Made by a program: the position numbers and the translations under genes | In this document: piece after piece, positions 36,366-47,746 of the stretch | Numbering within the stretch: the stretch's first letter is position 1 | Layout of the letters: each line of letters begins with the position of its first letter | Notes under the pieces: generated by a model | The model's database searches: none | Told to the model about the DNA's origin: nothing | Seen by the model: the letters and a program-made list of their open reading frames with translations, nothing else | Source: Symsagittifera roscoffensis | Taxonomy: Eukaryota; Xenacoelomorpha; Acoela; Convolutidae | NCBI RefSeq assembly: GCF_963678635.1 | Contig: NC_087068.1 | Span: 56,963,896-57,027,895 of the forward strand | DNA: 64,000 nt | Direction: 5' to 3'

Positions 36366-36858
36366 TTTTTTTTCAAATGCGGCACAAATTACATTAAAGC
36401 CCATCTAATAAGCCGTGCAATCTGCGAACATAGAAGAAAACCTGAAAAAAAAACTTTTTTTAAAGAAGTTGCAACCTCATTTTCTCAATTTTCTGCAGGA
36501 GATCTTCTCACTTCTTTAGATAGCAGCAATTTCCTAGTCATAATTTTAAAGGGGGGAGTACCGGAAAAGGTGTTATATCAAATTTTTTTTTGAAAAAATT
36601 TGCTTATCTGGGAGAAAACTTCCGGCAAATCTCCCCAACATGGTGACTCGACTACTTCTTACATCCACTAATGCATTCTCTATAAAGAAGATTGTTACAC
36701 GTGCGAGAAAGCAGAAAAAAAATCAACATAAAATTGGGTCGCGCAAAGTCTCAACATGGGTCGCGCAAAGCTAAAGTAATGGAATTGTTGTCGGATTTTT
36801 CGCTTGCATAAGCCTTATACAGATGCAGATCGCAAAATCATCCAGTATATATGTTTTT

Positions 36859-37409
36859 AATGTGCTCCTAGCTAGATCAACAAATTTGCTTATAATATAC
36901 AGGACCGCCACGAGAAGGCCTACACATGGTCCCAACGTTAAATATAAGCAATCTTTTTAGGGCAACAACAAACTCGTTACCACAAAAACTGAAAGCTAGA
37001 AATCATCCAAATCAAACACAAATCAGAGAAGTTGAATGAATTTTGAAAAAAGCGAAAACTAAACGATACACACTAACCACGAAGCTAAAATTAGAAATCG
37101 AATTGAAGATTGGTAAATCCAAAATTCGAAAAATAGCAAAATTTTCACCTTCCAAAAACAGACAAAAATTAAAACAAGATGCTTTTTCACTGAGAGGTCA
37201 GAAAAGGTTTTGTACAGTTTTGAGCAATCGAAACCAACGCTCAGACTATGAATCAGCCTGCTTCGGAAGAATTTCGAAAGAAAAACTTTATTTTTTAAAG
37301 ATAAGCAATTCGTTCTTATCCTTCAGAAAAAATGATTAAGAAGTTTTCACAACCCATTTGAAGTTTTCATTAACAGGTTTGCAAAAAAAATTTGAAAAAA
37401 TTATCCCTT
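36859..37409. other. Stretch without recognised gene
   Basis: A plus-strand open frame at 37043-37339 is very Lys/Arg/Ser-rich, has no splice signals and is probably chance. Confidence 0.3.
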
Positions 37410-37669
37410 ATGGCGAAAATGCTTGTCATACAATTATTATATATGAAAATTGTACGGCAAGCATTTTTTGTAAAAAAAAAATTTTGAAGTCAGTTTTTTC
37501 CGTTACCAGACATTGTTTAAATTTTAATTTCTATTGATTTTAGAAAATTTATAAAAATTGTATGGCAAGCATTTTCTCCATACACTTGATGTATGGAATT
37601 GTATGATATTGGTTTTTGTTGTATGGAATTGTTTGATAAGCATTTTCGGTATATGGAGTTCAACCCGGG
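37410..37669. repeat. Family D subrepeats with CAACCCGGG end
   Basis: AATGCTTGTCATACAATTAT, AAATTGTATGGCAAGCATTT and GTATGGAATTGTTTGATAAG lead to GTATATGGAGTTCAACCCGGG, the inverse of the CCCGGGTTGAC left end at 34808. The block has the same architecture as 12130-12372. Confidence 0.75.
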
Positions 37670-39990
37670 AAGTTTGTAATAAAACGGGCCTCTTTTTTTA
37701 CCAAAGTTAAAAGTTTCTAATCATATACAAAAAGTTACGTTTTTGGTATTTAAATCAGTGTGTAAATGCTAATGTATATTTAGATGGCTTATATTACCAA
37801 ATGCAGTTAAACTCTGGGTTTTCTTCTTTGTTAATATCTTTGGATGAAACACAAATGAAACACAAAATTAAAACACAGATGTATCTATCAAATTGTAATT
37901 ATCAAAACGCAATTTTGAACCAATTCCATCAAAAAAAAACTTCGCAAAACAGTAAAACAAGTATTTTAGCTTGGAGAAATTATATCAGTTAAATGCTCAA
38001 ACTACTTATGTGTCTATTACTTTTGGTTTTCAAAAGAGATATTAAAAGCATTCAAGTTGTTACGTAATCTGATCATTTTATTTTTCCTTTGCCGCTCAAA
38101 TAAAGGTTTCCATTAGTTCAAGCTATATTAAAATCAGGCTAAAAAACTTTAGAAAAAACACAGTTTACTCACTAAAACAAAAGTAATGAAACTTCGTGTT
38201 TTTGGAAGTATTGCAATCACAATTTCTTTCAAAACTTCTTCAAAAAAATTCTAAAAAAGGTCTTCCTGTTCTTGGAAAAATCCAAATTGAAACAAAAAAA
38301 AGGAAACAGGAATCCCACCAAGAAACTTGAAAGGAGCAGATCTAAGGAGTGAGGGCGTCTTCTTTTAAGGATTTGATGCCCTAAATATGCAAAACATCTG
38401 TCTAATTTGCTAATTTTTTACCTTTCATTTTTGACCAAGCAAGTTTTCTTACCGTAAGGTTTTTAAGGCAAAATTTGGGACAAAGTATCCAAAAAGTTCC
38501 ATTTAACCTAGTTTTTAATAGAATGGGACCAACTTTTAGTAGAAGTCTAAAAAACAGTGAATGAGAACTACAAAAGAAAGTCGAACTACAAACGCATTTC
38601 TACTTCCCTCATAAATTTTAGCTCAAATTTTCTTAAATTGACTTGAAAGTCGACCGCGTTAAATTCGCTTGTTTAAAATTAATCTATAAATGTAGGCCCA
38701 TTCCATCCAAAATCAGCAAAAAATTGGCCTACGCAAATTATTAGAATATCATGTCAAAATATCGAATCTTATCGAACTACTTAAAGAACATTTTTTTGTT
38801 TTCCTCTTATATTTTCGGTAAAACTAAAAAGTAATCAAATGACAATAATTGGATCTTTATCATTAGTTTCGGTGTTTGATTTTCCAATTAAAACTCACAA
38901 AACAACCTTCTTGTAGTGGCGCTTGTTGTGATTTGCAAAAAATGTTCAAGCATTTAATAGATCCATTTTGGGCCAAATTGATTTTGGGCCAAATTTATTT
39001 TGGACCAAATTAATAAATATAACGTTCAGTCTTGCTTGTTAACGTGTTCCTAAGTTTCGTGAAGACATTCCTGGCGAACATTCTTTAATTGGTCTCTGTC
39101 TCCGGTGCCAATTTGGAGCGGACGCGGTCTGGCATAACTGATCATCTCGCTCTGTGATTGATTACGGCTCATCAGTTATTATAAGTTATAACAAAAAGAC
39201 AGATGAAATGATTAGATAATGAAATAAAATTGGAAAAGTGCATCTATATACTATATACTTGTTCATTTTTGTACGAATTCATCTGTCTAAATAGACAAAA
39301 AACAGACAGCTAGTCCCGACCCAATTCCTTTTTTTCCCTTTTCCCCTTAAAACATGGCGCCATCTGGAAAGGATATCTTTAACTGCCTTCACTATGTTCG
39401 ATATGTAATTAAAGATAGAGATTTCTGGAAATTAAGAATCCTTTCGGATTCAAAATATTAATAATAAAAATAATATATATAAGATTTTTCATCAATTTCT
39501 GCAAAAAAATGAGCAGTCCTTCAAGTTTAAGTTTCAAAATTACTTATCAAATTTGCAGACCAATTTATGTAAAAAGACTACCAATGACCTCTTTTGAACA
39601 AAAGGCTACTTACTTATGTTAATAAAATTATAATAGTCTCTTAATAAATTATATCACGGTCTCTAATGGCTCAATGAGTATCATAAAACACATAATATGT
39701 TCTTACTTTTGCCCTGATAAATGAATTCGGTTGGTTGAATTAGACCCTGTTCAAATTACTATCTGGCGTCGCCATTGCTGATGTATATAACAAACTAGCA
39801 GTCTGACGTCGTTTTCTGATCCTATTTCGCTGTTCTAACCCAGACATATGACTACTTCTGTTCTACTTTGACTGGTGTCAATAACTTAAAAAGATGCCAA
39901 CTAAACGGAAATGAAAAGACCGTTTGTTCAAATGAAGAGACATTTTGTTCATTTGTTCAGTTAGTCAATGTAAAAAATAGTAGAATTATT
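37670..39990. other. AT-rich stretch without recognised gene
   Basis: It contains an 18-bp tandem (TTTTGGGCCAAATTGAT type, three units, about 38965-39012) and a segment of higher GC at about 39050-39180. GGAGCAGATCTAAGGAGTGA at about 38334 may be a decayed family B end. No exon is supported. Confidence 0.3.
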
Positions 39991-39996
39991 ACTTAC

Positions 39997-40045
39997 TGCT
40001 TTCTTTTCTAAGATATAATGCTTTTTCACCCCGCCAAATTGGCAT
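39997..40045 (-). CDS. Possible first coding exon (weak)
   Basis: ATG at 40045-40043 opens MPIWRGEKALYLRKES and runs to a GTAAGT donor (plus-strand ACTTAC at 39991-39996), leaving phase 1. Only a start codon and a donor support it, and no partner exon was found. Confidence 0.2.
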
Positions 40046-40305
40046 GGTAATGATATTACAATATCAGCAATGTCAATGCATTCTAATTTCTATAAAAATG
40101 ACCTCAACATCAATTTCAATTTCAAAAAGTGGTTACTTTGCGAATAGTTCAAAAGCGACAAGCAATCCATGAGTTTTTTTATGTCTTCGATTAAGTTATC
40201 AATAAACAATTTCGATAATGAACAATGACCTCAAAATCGTTTTTAAAAAGTAAGTTTCTGAGTGGTTTTTCAAAGCTACAGTCCCGGGACGTAGAAGTTT
40301 TTGTT

Positions 40306-40842
40306 TTTGTTCCGACTTTCCTAACGAGAGTAAAGGAATATTTTTGCTCGGGGTGGTTTTCTATTTTTTCAGACATATTTCGACTTTTAAACTAGCCATT
40401 TTTGACGGAATTTTTAAATATCATTCGAAAGGTATTGTTGTCCTGAGCCTTAATTTGAGATATGTTTCACCTGTAATCGTTTTTCGTAAAGTTATGGGGG
40501 TTTGAAGGTTGCAATTTGTCCAATTTGGCCTATTTGGGACAATTAACGCGCGATATACATCGCGCTATTATCGCGTAAAAGGAGATTTAATCCGTCTTAG
40601 AAATTGTTCAAAGCTAAAGGAAGCTTATTTTCTATAAATGATTTGTGACTAGGAGCAAAATCCATCACTTTTTACTTTATAAAGCGGGGAGGATGATTTT
40701 CTCAAAAAATCTTAAATTGTAAAAAAAAAATATTTTTAGTTTTGTTTTATTACATTTAATTTTTTCATGTTATTACTGCTCCATAGATCTTAAAAGGCAG
40801 TCAAAACATTCAGGACTTCGCCTTGATACGAGCAGTTGTGTC
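40306..40842 (-). repeat. Family A, reverse full-length copy
   Basis: TTGTTCCGACTTTCCTAACG and TTGCTCGGGGTGG form the distal end; AATTAACGCGCGATATACAT and CGCGCTATTATCGCGTAAAA are in the centre; the head is AAGGCAGTCAAAACATTCAG with ACGAGCAGTTGTGTC. It is collinear with 27681-28216 in reverse. The head hairpin is reduced to AGGAC-TTCG-CCTT. Confidence 0.8.
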
Positions 40843-40850
40843 TACTTTCA

Positions 40851-41324
40851 GTTTTCATTTTTTGATTTCAGAAAGCAAGTGAACGAAATTTTTCTTCACG
40901 TTTTTGTAGTTTTTTCTGTAATTAATCAAGGTATAATACTGAAATTTTGATATTAGCTAGATGAAAATATACCAAAGGACTTAGCTGATCAAAAATTTGA
41001 GAAACATTGTTTATGAGGCGCAAGTTAGCCAGTATAATATAAATAGTTTTAGAGGTGTTCTTGCTGTGGAAATATCCTCGCAGACAATATAAGAAACTTG
41101 AATTTATGGTTTCAAATTAGTTCTAGAACTAGCTATGTTATGCTGGCTAACTTACGCCTTAGAAATGAGATTTCTCAAACTTTTGTTCGGCTAAGTCCTT
41201 TTGCATATTTTCATTTAGCAAATGTCAAAATTTCAGTATTATACCTTGATTAATTACAGAAAAAACGACAAAAACGTGAAGAAAAATTTCGTTCATCTGC
41301 TTTCTGAAATCAAAAAATGAAAAC
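40851..41324. mobile_element. Foldback element with arms of about 190 bp
   Basis: GTTTTCATTTTTTGATTTCA at 40851 is matched by TGAAATCAAAAAATGAAAAC at the right end. The inverted similarity continues for about 190 bases on each side, up to GTTAGCCAGTATAAT against ATGTTATGCTGGCTAAC, around a centre of about 100 bases. Arms look about 90 percent identical. It starts 9 bases after a family A copy and ends next to the stop codon of the 41328-41699 open frame. It has no coding capacity. Confidence 0.85.
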
Positions 41325-41327
41325 TCT

Positions 41328-41699
41328 TTATTTTTTAATTGATTTAAATAGATTACTATAACTGAAACATTTTGTGCAAAATGTAGAGCAACCGGATTTC
41401 TTGTTTAGTAACGATATTGAGCATATCATTTTTGAGTAAAGTCCATCACGGAACAGCTTCTGAAATTTCATGCTATTATTATTATGAAACTTAACAAATG
41501 GGTTTTCCCGTAGTTCTTCCCTTTTTACAAGAGCAGTTTTGAAGCTTTCTTGAATTTCTGGATCCTTCCAGATATCGTTAAGTATTTCATAGATGTAATT
41601 TATTACTGGCACTTCATCATTAAGTTGGCCGACTAAATGGACAGTTTTATTGGGAGCAATAAAATTAAGGCGTCTCCATTCTACAGCCGAGCCAGAAGG
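41328..41699 (-). CDS. Possible terminal exon, product not recognised
   Basis: After an acceptor-like TTAAATTACAG on the minus strand, 123 codons run to a TAA at 41328. The frame stays open further upstream to 41750 (140 codons in total). Segments include PSGSAVEWRRLNFIAPNKTV, HLVGQLNDEVPVINYIYEIL and NDIWKDPEIQESFKTALVKR. The word IWKDPEIQE recalls the helical-domain signature of G-protein alpha subunits (W-x-D-P-x-I-Q), but the rest of the alignment is poor, so the name is not given. An AATAAA overlaps the stop codon. It abuts a foldback element, so its end could be derived from insertion. Confidence 0.35.
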   Translation of the reverse strand, partial: PSGSAVEWRRLNFIAPNKTVHLVGQLNDEVPVINYIYEILNDIWKDPEIQESFKTALVKREELRENPFVKFHNNNSMKFQKLFRDGLYSKMICSISLLNKKSGCSTFCTKCFSYSNLFKSIKK

Positions 41700-41759
41700 C
41701 TGTAATTTGATTAATTTTCTGACATTTGAAAGGTGGAATTTGAGTTCCACTTTTTACAA

Positions 41760-42378
41760 TTGATGTGTCTCAAAAACTGAAAATCATACAAAAACATCAA
41801 ATAGCAAAAAAACTCCTATGATTTTATTTTGTGAACAAAAAACACATTATTTTTCGTGAAATGTCAAAATTCTTGTTCTTGAAATAGCAAATCTGAGTCT
41901 TTTGAATCTTGAGGAAGTTTTTTCTAATTAGGATTTAAAATTTCCTAAAAATACAAAAAAAAAGATTAAAATTGAGTAACCGTTCACCAGACATTGTTTA
42001 AGAATGCGTAATCGAGTTTCTGGTCTCTATTCAAAGGAACTCCTTGGAGCCAAGTTAAAAACAAAAGACTTGACGCCTGTTGGTTCTGATGATTTAGCGC
42101 CAACAATAAATCATGTAGAACTAAGCCGATATGCTAGTCCCAAAACAGTCCTAATTTGGATTTAACAATTTATTATGAGTTGAAGGGTCGCTTAAGATAA
42201 TCTTTTTGGAATAATATTAGCGCAACTGAAAAGTTATCATGAGAAATTAAGATTCTAATGCTGCATTGTTAATGAAAAATGCGCAGTATGAAAAAGTTTG
42301 AATTGATGAAACCCAGAAAGGAGACGACTGGTCGTCGAAAACGATAACTGGTCAGAAGCGACAACTAGTAGTTTTTAG
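41760..42378. other. AT-rich stretch without recognised gene
   Basis: Nothing beyond AT-rich sequence was identified. Confidence 0.3.
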
Positions 42379-42780
42379 AACAAGACTGCTCGAATCAGGG
42401 CAATCCGACTGCCATTTAAAAAGTCTCGAATAATTTTTGGTAAATTAAGTATTGGCAAAACCATAAATTTTTGGCTGATCATATTACAACTCACGTGTTA
42501 AAGTTTCAGTCATGCATGGAATGAATAAGACCAATTAGCTACCTCAATTCAATTTGGAACGATTTTGAGTTGCGGGAGATTCACCACGCTTGTAACATAT
42601 TTAAGACGAGTGGTTTTGACATACTCGTGACAGGTAATTTTTGTGGTATGCACACCCGGCTGGGACCATGGGATCATGAGATCGATCCCAGGAGAGACCA
42701 GAGTTTTTAAATTTGGTTTGAATAAAAAAAACACCCGAGCATATATATTCCTCACTTTCTTCGAAATTCGGAACAAACAG
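42379..42780 (+). repeat. Family A variant with tRNA-like interior
   Basis: The head AACAAGACTGCTCGAATCAG and the end AACACCCGAGCATATATATT with TTCGAAATTCGGAACAAAC are those of family A. The interior instead carries GACGAGTGGTTTTGACATAC, TCGTGACAGG, GTGGTATGCACACCCGGCTG and GAGATCGATCCCAGG. GAGTGGTTTTGACA resembles the D-arm of tRNA-Leu/Ser, and GATCGATCC differs by one base from a B-box core (GTTCGATCC). It aligns with 19160-19515. Confidence 0.6.
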
Positions 42781-43518
42781 CGACAGTTCAATACAATACA
42801 CTGGCATGTAACGACCGCTTGCTCGTCTTTAGTCCGAGTCATGTACATTTGGCAAGAGAAAAAATGTTGCTACTCGGTCTGAATTATCGCCTGTACGAAT
42901 TATCGCTTTTTTAAGCAAAAGGGATGTAGGGTTTGACAAGACGTTGCATTGAGCGCTAGACGACCTACATGAATGCTAGTAGGTGACCTTGAGGTGAAAT
43001 TTTGTCAGAAGCTGGCAAAAATTGGTGGCATTTCCACAAGTGACAAATCCTCAACAATTTGTTTTACTTAGTATGCTTTTGCTTATGTAACTTATCTTGC
43101 GTTTCTTATCGAATTTTTTTGAATTGTTTAGATAATTATTAAATTATTATCTAAAAATTTCAAAATAGAACGATTTAGCAACCAGTTGGAAACAGCAAAC
43201 GGCCATGCTTCAGCGATTATGATTCAAAATGGAATCCTTCACAGATTAATAATAAAAATCTTGATTTAAATTCCTTGCGACTATAGTTTTTTTTAAATTG
43301 GGACGTGCTATCGCTGGCAATAAATTAGGATTACATTAACTCTGCCTTAGAGGATTATGTACCCGAGTGAAAAAAAACTTATTATTCATGGTTTTAGGTA
43401 GGCTAGATGACTAGCAACTAATAATTATGATTTAAATGTTCCTTGATTATAATTATAACATTTCCTTTTACATTAAGCTAGAGGGCGTTTCTTGAAGCCA
43501 AAACATTGCACTATGCAA
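42781..43518. other. Stretch without recognised gene
   Basis: It includes a small palindrome TTTAGATAATTATTAAATTA at about 43128-43157. No exon is supported. Confidence 0.3.
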
Positions 43519-44442
43519 AACAAAAACTCAACGAAAAAATGTGTTATACTTTTATAAATGCTTTGAATTCGAACTAAGGTTTTTCAGAAAATTAATTGGT
43601 TTTATTAATTAATTAATTGGATGTATCCATTGCTGGTTTTTTGTTTCTAACACTTATCAATGCTCACATATAAGCTCCTTAAACATCTGCAATTGAAGCC
43701 AATGTACTTTTTATAAAGTTTTCTTGGTATCTCGAAAAAAACTTTTGTCATTTTAACAACTTTCAATTTATTAGCTGGACATATTAGTTGCCGGAATTAA
43801 GAGATTTGCTTTGCAAAAAACGATTGCAAAACAATTTTTTTGATAATGTGCCGCATTACTCACACCCCTGAAAAAATCTGATTGAAATTTGTTTAAAAAA
43901 ATTGCGTTTCTATTCTGATTTTATTCTTGAAAATTTGGAATTCAAACTCCAAAGCTAGATAGTGACTCCGCAAAATATTTAATAATTGCCATTTATAGAT
44001 ATTTTTGCGGAGACAATATCTGGCCTTGGAGTATGAATTCCATTTTTTCAAGAAAAAAATCAGAATTAAAATGCAATGTTTTTTTAAACAAATTTCAATC
44101 AGATCATTTCAGGGGTGTGAGTAATGCGGCAGGTTATCAAAAAAATTGGTTTGCAATCGATTTTGCAAAATAAGTATCTTAATTCCGGCAACTGATATGT
44201 CCAGCTAATAAATCGAAAGTTGTTAAAATGACAAAAGTTTTTTCGAGGTATGAAGAAAACTTTATAAAAAGTAGATTGGCTTCAATTGCATAAGTTTCAA
44301 AGTTTAAAACTTTAAGGAGCTTATATGTGAGCATTGATAAGTGTTACAAACAAAAAACCAGCACTGGATTTATCCAATTTTTTCTGAAAACATTAGTATT
44401 TATAAAAGTAAACAAATTTTTTCGCTGAATTTTTGACTTTCA
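43519..44442. mobile_element. Large foldback element, arms of about 450 bp
   Basis: The left arm (43519-43970) and right arm (about 44000-44442) are inverted copies around a short centre near 43985. Matching words include CTGGTTTTTTGTTTCTAACA, CTTATCAATGCTCACATATA, GCTGGACATATTAGTTGCCG and GCATTACTCACACCCCTGAA, all found reversed on the right. The arms differ by scattered substitutions and short indels. There is no open frame. A transcript would form one long hairpin. Confidence 0.9.
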
Positions 44443-46244
44443 GTGAAATAAAATAATTGGCTAAAATTTTTTTTGCTCCATTTTACATCTTTAGGCGCAT
44501 GTTAGTAAATTCTAGGGTTGGTTTAATGAAAAAGGATGTAGTGAAACATTATCAAATAGGTAAAGAAAATTTGAGCGGGGGGATTGAATTTCTGTTGGAA
44601 GACCGTTAGACAAGCCTTATTTCTCTTCTCGACTGTGTTCGCTGCAAATTAGCCCAGCTAAAAGCCTCAAAACCAAAACAATCAAAGCTCATCCTCAAAC
44701 TATAAAAATGAAGGGACCTTGATTGAATTCCACTTAACAGTTTTCAAATCAATTATCTGTGGCCTGCACTTGAAATTTTTTCCAGGCATTCTAAGTGTTT
44801 TCTCTGATTAGACCTTCTTTTTTTTATTAAAGTTATTTTTTGCATAAATTTGTTTTCAATTAGAGCAGAAAACTGACACTATAAGCCACTTAAAATAATT
44901 TATTTTTAATATATTTCATGCTAATTTTAAGCCCGATAATTGAGTTTCGGGTAAAGTCTGTTGCTATTTTGAAGAAAAAAAAGAGAAAAATGGCTTCAAG
45001 AATTTTTAAAAGGATCAATTACTGCCTTGCCCTTTTTCCATCAAGCCTGACAATATTTTCATTAGTGTCTGCATATAGAGTCTATTGTTGTTGTTGATGC
45101 TTCGGCGCCGCAAAATCTGATGAAATTTTTATGCAGATGGGTAGGAGATATGAATTTATAATTTGATTTATTTTGAGAAGGGGGATCGGGGATCAGACAT
45201 GATGGAGAATATTAGATTGGGTTTTGGTAGGGGGCTGGGAAAGCAGCAATTGGGATCAGGTGTCTTGATTTGATAAGATGTTTCATTCAGCCGAAGACTG
45301 ACTGAGCCTAATTATAAAATTATAATTACTGAATTGCAAACTTTAGTTCGATTCCATTTTTTTCCGTTTTCCTGATAGTATTACTAATTGAATGTTAAGT
45401 AAAAGCCAGATTTAATAATCTAATAGGAAACCACCAAGTTTTTTTTAAAAAGAATTGAGATCGCTCCAACCAAATACTGCTTGAGTTATCATTTTTAGTT
45501 TCATGTTAGGAAGAGGGGGATCTGCATGGTGTTGTACTGTAAAAGCGAAGAAAACGAAGAAGTTAACCCTCTTTTTTGGGTTTTAATGTTAAAACTTACG
45601 TAAAAATTATGCTAATTTACTACTCTAGTGTGGTCCGAATCGAGGAATAATAAAAAAAGACAATGAGACTAAATGATGCGCTGGGCTGGCAACCCTTGGG
45701 AGGGGAAGTATGCGATATAAGGGGGAACATTATGGGGTGGGGGGGGGGGAGTTGTTAAGGAAGACGAGACGGAGCTGGGATGTCAGAGGGTAATTAAAGC
45801 ATACATCCTGTTCCCTCTTCCCTTCTTATTCTGATTCGATTCCTCCATTGCCCCTATTACATTTTAACACACATGGGATCACATCTCATTATACAATGCG
45901 GCTCATCTGACCGAAAGACGCAAAGAGCCGAATGTAGCAAATAATACAGAACACGAAATTGACGAAATAAATAATTGAGCTCAAAATCTATAGCAGAATG
46001 TTTCCGACAAAAATGAAAGAACTCAATTTTTTTTTGCTAAAATTCAGATGCCTGTAAAAAAAAACAGTAAAAAAAAAACAGTAAAAATTCAGATGCCTGT
46101 AAAAAAAAACAATTTTGTAAAAGCTGGTCAAAGCATTTTTACAGCGGAACTAATTTATATTTTTTTAATAAAACAACATTTTTTTTCGGTGGATTATCAA
46201 TTCGGCTGCTTGAACTCTTGAGATTTGGTCTGATCTGATCATTC
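44443..46244. other. Stretch without confident gene
   Basis: A G-rich run (about 45735-45750) and a short tandem of TTCAGATGCCTGTAAAAAAA at about 46041-46110 are present. Base composition at 45660-45950 is richer in G and C than its surroundings, but no exon was supported. Confidence 0.3.
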
Positions 46245-46334
46245 TTAACCCACTTCCCTTGTAGCCGACACGAAGTCTGAATCCCTAATTGGCTGCAGAC
46301 TTCTAATCCCCTTAAGAGCCCCCTGATACTTGCG
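46245..46334 (-). CDS. Possible terminal exon, 29 codons
   Basis: A strong acceptor with a long pyrimidine tract (GTTTTCTCTTTCAG) precedes RKYQGALKGIRSLQPIRDSD and FVSATREVG, ending in TAA at 46247-46245, phase 0. GC content is higher than the flanks. A second frame of the same exon is also open further (to 46139), so the frame is not certain. No polyadenylation signal was seen close by. The product is not recognised. Confidence 0.3.
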   Translation of the reverse strand, partial: RKYQGALKGIRSLQPIRDSDFVSATREVG

Positions 46335-46635
46335 CTGAAAGAGAAAACAAGCTGACACATGTGCCGAGCAAAAAGAAAACAAAAAACATGAAAAAAGACA
46401 TTTTGTAAAAAAAAATTTAAACGTGCGGAACAAAGAATTCGGAAACTTTTCCCGAATCGCGTACCCGGAAACTCTACACGCAAACTGACCCAAAACATGT
46501 TTTAAAGTATTCATCATAGCCAGTTTTATTTGGAATACGTGATTGTGCTCACCAAACCTCGGTTTAGAAAGGTCAAAATAAGATTATGGTATCAAATCGT
46601 TGCATCGTTTTTTGTCATTTCCAAAATGGAGAAGC

Positions 46636-47051
46636 CAGGAGGCGGGTCTAGGATTTTCTCGAGGGGGGGGGGGCGGATTTTCAAAAAATTTTCGGTAATT
46701 TTTTCGACCTTTTATTTAGGTCGACCAAATTGATTTTCCGAGCTCTCCCAATGCTCTAAAAAGAGCCTGTTTTGGCCCAAGATTTTAGCGCCGCTGTCAA
46801 ATGGCGTTTTTAGGTACTTTTTGGAAAATTTTTACCAAAAAATTGCGTTTTTTTCGGCGCGCTTTCCCTAAAAATTAGTATATATTGGCGCCGAAGGCTT
46901 TTTAGAAAAACTTTAGGGTCTGTCAGCCAAAAATGGATATCTCAAAATAGTACAAAGAGGGGACACTTTGGGTCGGCAGAGGGTCGAATCCCTGAGGAAG
47001 AGAGCCTCCACCCCCCCCCCCCGCTTCCCTTCCCCTCTAAATCCGCCCGTG
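46636..47051. mobile_element. Family B hAT-type MITE, copy 3
   Basis: A 416-bp element runs from CAGGAGGCGGGTCTAGG to CTCTAAATCCGCCCGTG with target duplication GGAGAAGC (46628-46635) / GAAGAAGC (47052-47059), 7 of 8. The interior carries GGCGCGCTTTCCCTAAAAA and TATATTGGCGCCGAAGGC. It is in the same orientation as copies 1 and 2. Confidence 0.85.
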
Positions 47052-47114
47052 GAAGAAGCCTAAATGAGATTCTATCGCGAAAGATAGCTTTGAATTTACA
47101 AAACTCAAGCCAGA

Positions 47115-47358
47115 CAGGGGCGGATCTTGGATTTTCTCGAGGGGCCATAACCTTACAAAAGTAGTCACGGACTGAACTTTTTTCCAGTTTGAGCTCCAGA
47201 CAATAACATTTTTCAGGTGGCATGAAAGTTTTGTCAAAATTGCGTCATAATAGTGTTCCGGAAGTGCTCGGAAAATCAATTTGGTCGACCTAAAAAGAAA
47301 AGCCGACAAAAATAAGTTTCTAAAAAAGTTTCAACATCCGCCCCCTCCCCCCCCCCGG
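47115..47358. mobile_element. Family B element, truncated copy
   Basis: CAGGGGCGGATCTTGG and GATTTTCTCGAGG form a good left end 63 bases after copy 3. The right part reads reverse-family sequence (AAAATCAATTTGGTCGACC, then CATCCGCCCCCTCCCCCCCC) and stops before a right TIR. A family A copy begins within 10 bases, so the end may have been lost to that insertion or to deletion. Confidence 0.6.
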
Positions 47359-47365
47359 GATTGAA

Positions 47366-47712
47366 TGTTGTTAATTTGGTCAAATTGCGATAATTAACGC
47401 GCGATATATTATGTTCTTATAACACGCGTAAGCGGCGGATTAATGCGTTCCAAGAAAATGATTTTGGGCAAGTCATTTATAGGAGACGCTTTTAAGCAAG
47501 AATAAGAAATGCTTCATATATTAATTTGTAGTATATATTAAAGTAATAAAGTGCTGGGGGATTGAAATAAGGAAGAATAAAACACGCTTTTTCTTTTTCT
47601 TTTTCGTTAAGTTCAATTTTTTCATTATCGCTTTAAAACTTTTTTCAGAATATTTTTACAAAATGCAGTCGAAACATTCAGGGTTTCACAATGATATACG
47701 AGCAGTATTGTC
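47366..47712 (-). repeat. Family A, reverse partial copy
   Basis: GTCAAATTGCGATAATTAAC, GCGCGATATATTATGTTC and ACACGCGTAAGCGGCGGATT are followed by the head CAGTCGAAACATTCAGGG and ACGAGCAGTATTGTC. The distal third is absent. Confidence 0.7.
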
Positions 47713-47746
47713 TGTTTTCAAATGTGTCAAACTGTGTCCAAGTGTC

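Larger units (their letters stand above)
34184..36858. repeat. Direct tandem duplication, unit about 1.34 kb
   Basis: Copy 1 (34184-35520) and copy 2 (35522-36858) are nearly identical, with only scattered substitutions and small indels in homopolymers; the offset drifts from 1338 to 1334. Both start TTTGAAGTGATAGACCACAA and end CCAGTATATATGTTTTT. Each contains a family D block with CCCGGGTTGAC (34808 and 36142). A plus-strand frame of 144 codons in copy 1 (35005-35439) is cut to 84 codons in copy 2 by an indel in a T/A run, so it is probably not under selection. Confidence 0.95.
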
